From: CAYQMF01 sp964418595
GTDB taxonomy: Bacteria; Planctomycetota; UBA1135; UBA2386
Reading direction: 5' to 3'
Assembly: GCA_964418595.1 (NCBI GenBank)
Contig: CAYQMF010000069.1
Location: forward strand, 1 to 34,579
Length of the DNA stretch: 34,579 bases
Below the pieces are notes generated by a model. It did not search any database, was not told where the DNA came from, and worked only from the letters and a program-made list of their open reading frames with translations. The translations under genes and the position numbers were made by a program. How positions within the stretch are numbered: position 1 is the first letter of the stretch; the number at the start of each line of letters is the position of its first letter. Below are positions 33,825-34,579 of the stretch, one piece after another.

Positions 33825-34579
33825 ATGGAGACCCAGATGGAACCAGGAGTCGTGACTGCCGGCACTCGGTTTGCTCCTTCCTTCCTTCCTTCCTTCTTAT
33901 CAGGTCTCATAGTCCTGCTCCTGTCGTCCGGCGGGCGTGCGCAGACCCAAGGGCTGACGCCGATCGCGAGCACGGTGACCCAGGAAGGCACGCTGCCGCA
34001 CGCCCTTTCTGCGGGCTCACCGGGGTCGCCGGGCAGGAGCACGCCTGAGCCCAAGGGCGGGGGGCGGAGCTGGGGTCCCGCGCTGGAGGACGTTGCGAAC
34101 GTCACGCCGGGTCGTGGCGATCTCGGCAGCGAGGACAACCAGGACGGCGCGTTCTGCGACAAGCTGCAGGTGCCGGTCTTTGCGACCTTCCCTGCGGGAA
34201 TGCCCCCCGCCGCCAACTACGCGCGGATCGGCCCGCGGCCGCACGACCTCGGCGCGCTGATCCGCGGCGGCGCGTCGGTCCCGACGCCCGGCGACGATGG
34301 CGGCGCCGCGCTCCAGGGGTTCGCATTGGCCGGGACGCCGCTCTCGCATCCGCACGGCCATGGCGTGTCGTTCGCGCTGGGTGCCGAGGGGACGGTGGCG
34401 CCGGCTACGGGGGCCTTCCTCCACCCGTTCACGCTGCTGTCTCTGCCTTCGTACGCACCGCGCATGGGGCTCCTCTTGCAGATGGAGTACCTGAGCAACG
34501 CGCAGCACCCGACGGCGGACTCACTGCCGTTCGGCCACGGCTTCGTGCTGACCGGGCACGACTTCCTGGTGGAGACCAG
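33825..34579 (+). CDS. Secreted protein, 3' end outside window
   Basis: The ATG at 33825 begins a frame without stop to the window end (about 251 codons). The N-terminus (METQMEPGVVTAGTRFAPSF then LPSFLSGLIVLLLSSGGRAQ) is a long export signal with probable cleavage after AQ. The visible mature part is Gly/Pro-rich, includes HPHGHGVSFALGAEG, and has no motif I recognise. A (CCTT)5 repeat lies inside the signal region. The upstream gap 33677-33824 shows no other gene. Confidence 0.65.
   Translation, partial: METQMEPGVVTAGTRFAPSFLPSFLSGLIVLLLSSGGRAQTQGLTPIASTVTQEGTLPHALSAGSPGSPGRSTPEPKGGGRSWGPALEDVANVTPGRGDLGSEDNQDGAFCDKLQVPVFATFPAGMPPAANYARIGPRPHDLGALIRGGASVPTPGDDGGAALQGFALAGTPLSHPHGHGVSFALGAEGTVAPATGAFLHPFTLLSLPSYAPRMGLLLQMEYLSNAQHPTADSLPFGHGFVLTGHDFLVET
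33876..33895 (+). repeat. (CCTT)5 tetranucleotide repeat in a signal-peptide region
   Basis: Five perfect CCTT units lie in the coding sequence for residues 18-24 of the secreted protein. The unit length is not a multiple of three, so gain or loss of one unit would shift the frame. Confidence 0.9.

Noticed and set aside
1..34579. tRNA, rRNA or CRISPR features
   Set aside because: No cloverleaf-like segments, conserved rRNA blocks or regularly spaced repeats were seen by eye. A covariance-model scan was not possible.

Overview
The window is very GC-rich, densely coded bacterial DNA with GTG starts, 4-base GTGA gene overlaps and many secreted proteins. It has no phage, IS, CRISPR, tRNA or rRNA features. 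An ECF sigma factor fused through a membrane helix to carboxypeptidase-regulatory-like repeats, several secreted proteins sharing one C-terminal module, a decayed Ser/Thr kinase-TPR gene and a DUF5916 outer-membrane protein together suggest a high-GC planctomycete (Planctomycetota). This is inferred from gene content only; no phylogenetic marker was tested.

Layout. 1-3603 (+): the end of a membrane-anchored carboxypeptidase-regulatory-like protein, probably the output half of another sigma-factor fusion; a small membrane protein; and a sarcosine/N-methyltryptophan-oxidase-type flavoenzyme. 3630-6453: a lower-GC island carrying a foreign-looking 719-residue anchored protein, bracketed by a 113-bp imperfect direct repeat of a methyltransferase gene's 5' end. 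The left repeat is a truncated copy and the right one starts the intact gene (6354-7094). 7209-12287 (+): a frameshifted secreted protein, a CBM9-like/DUF5916 outer-membrane protein and a secreted subtilisin-like protease. 12300-23235 (-): a DinB-like protein, a large secreted protein, a parallel beta-helix protein, a thioredoxin-fold protein interrupted by one in-frame UGA, a kinase-TPR remnant, an esterase/SGNH-hydrolase fusion, the full-length sigma/membrane/carboxypeptidase-regulatory fusion and another secreted protein followed by two tandem hairpins. 23481-23966 (+): a small membrane protein. 23983-28187 (-): phosphate acetyltransferase, a split AtuA pair and a membrane protein with a Pro/Ala-rich tail. 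28422-33676 (+): ispH, nadE, a lipoprotein aspartic protease and an aldehyde dehydrogenase. 33825 to the end (+): the start of a secreted protein that runs out of the window.

The most notable item is the gene at 16937-17872 (-). A single UGA sits exactly where a CxxC thioredoxin motif needs its first cysteine (Sec-Thr-Pro-Cys). The frame continues intact for 239 codons, and a perfect 7-bp stem with a GGUCC loop starts 17 nt after the UGA, matching the bacterial SECIS layout. It is most simply read as an unannotated selenoprotein. A conventional gene caller would break it into a short upstream piece and a late-starting fragment.

Functionally, the window mixes housekeeping genes (isoprenoid, NAD and acetyl-phosphate metabolism) with a large exported repertoire of hydrolases, a beta-helix, a beta-propeller-like protein and an outer-membrane barrel. 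That mix fits an organism that breaks down polymers outside the cytoplasm and senses them through membrane-tethered regulators.
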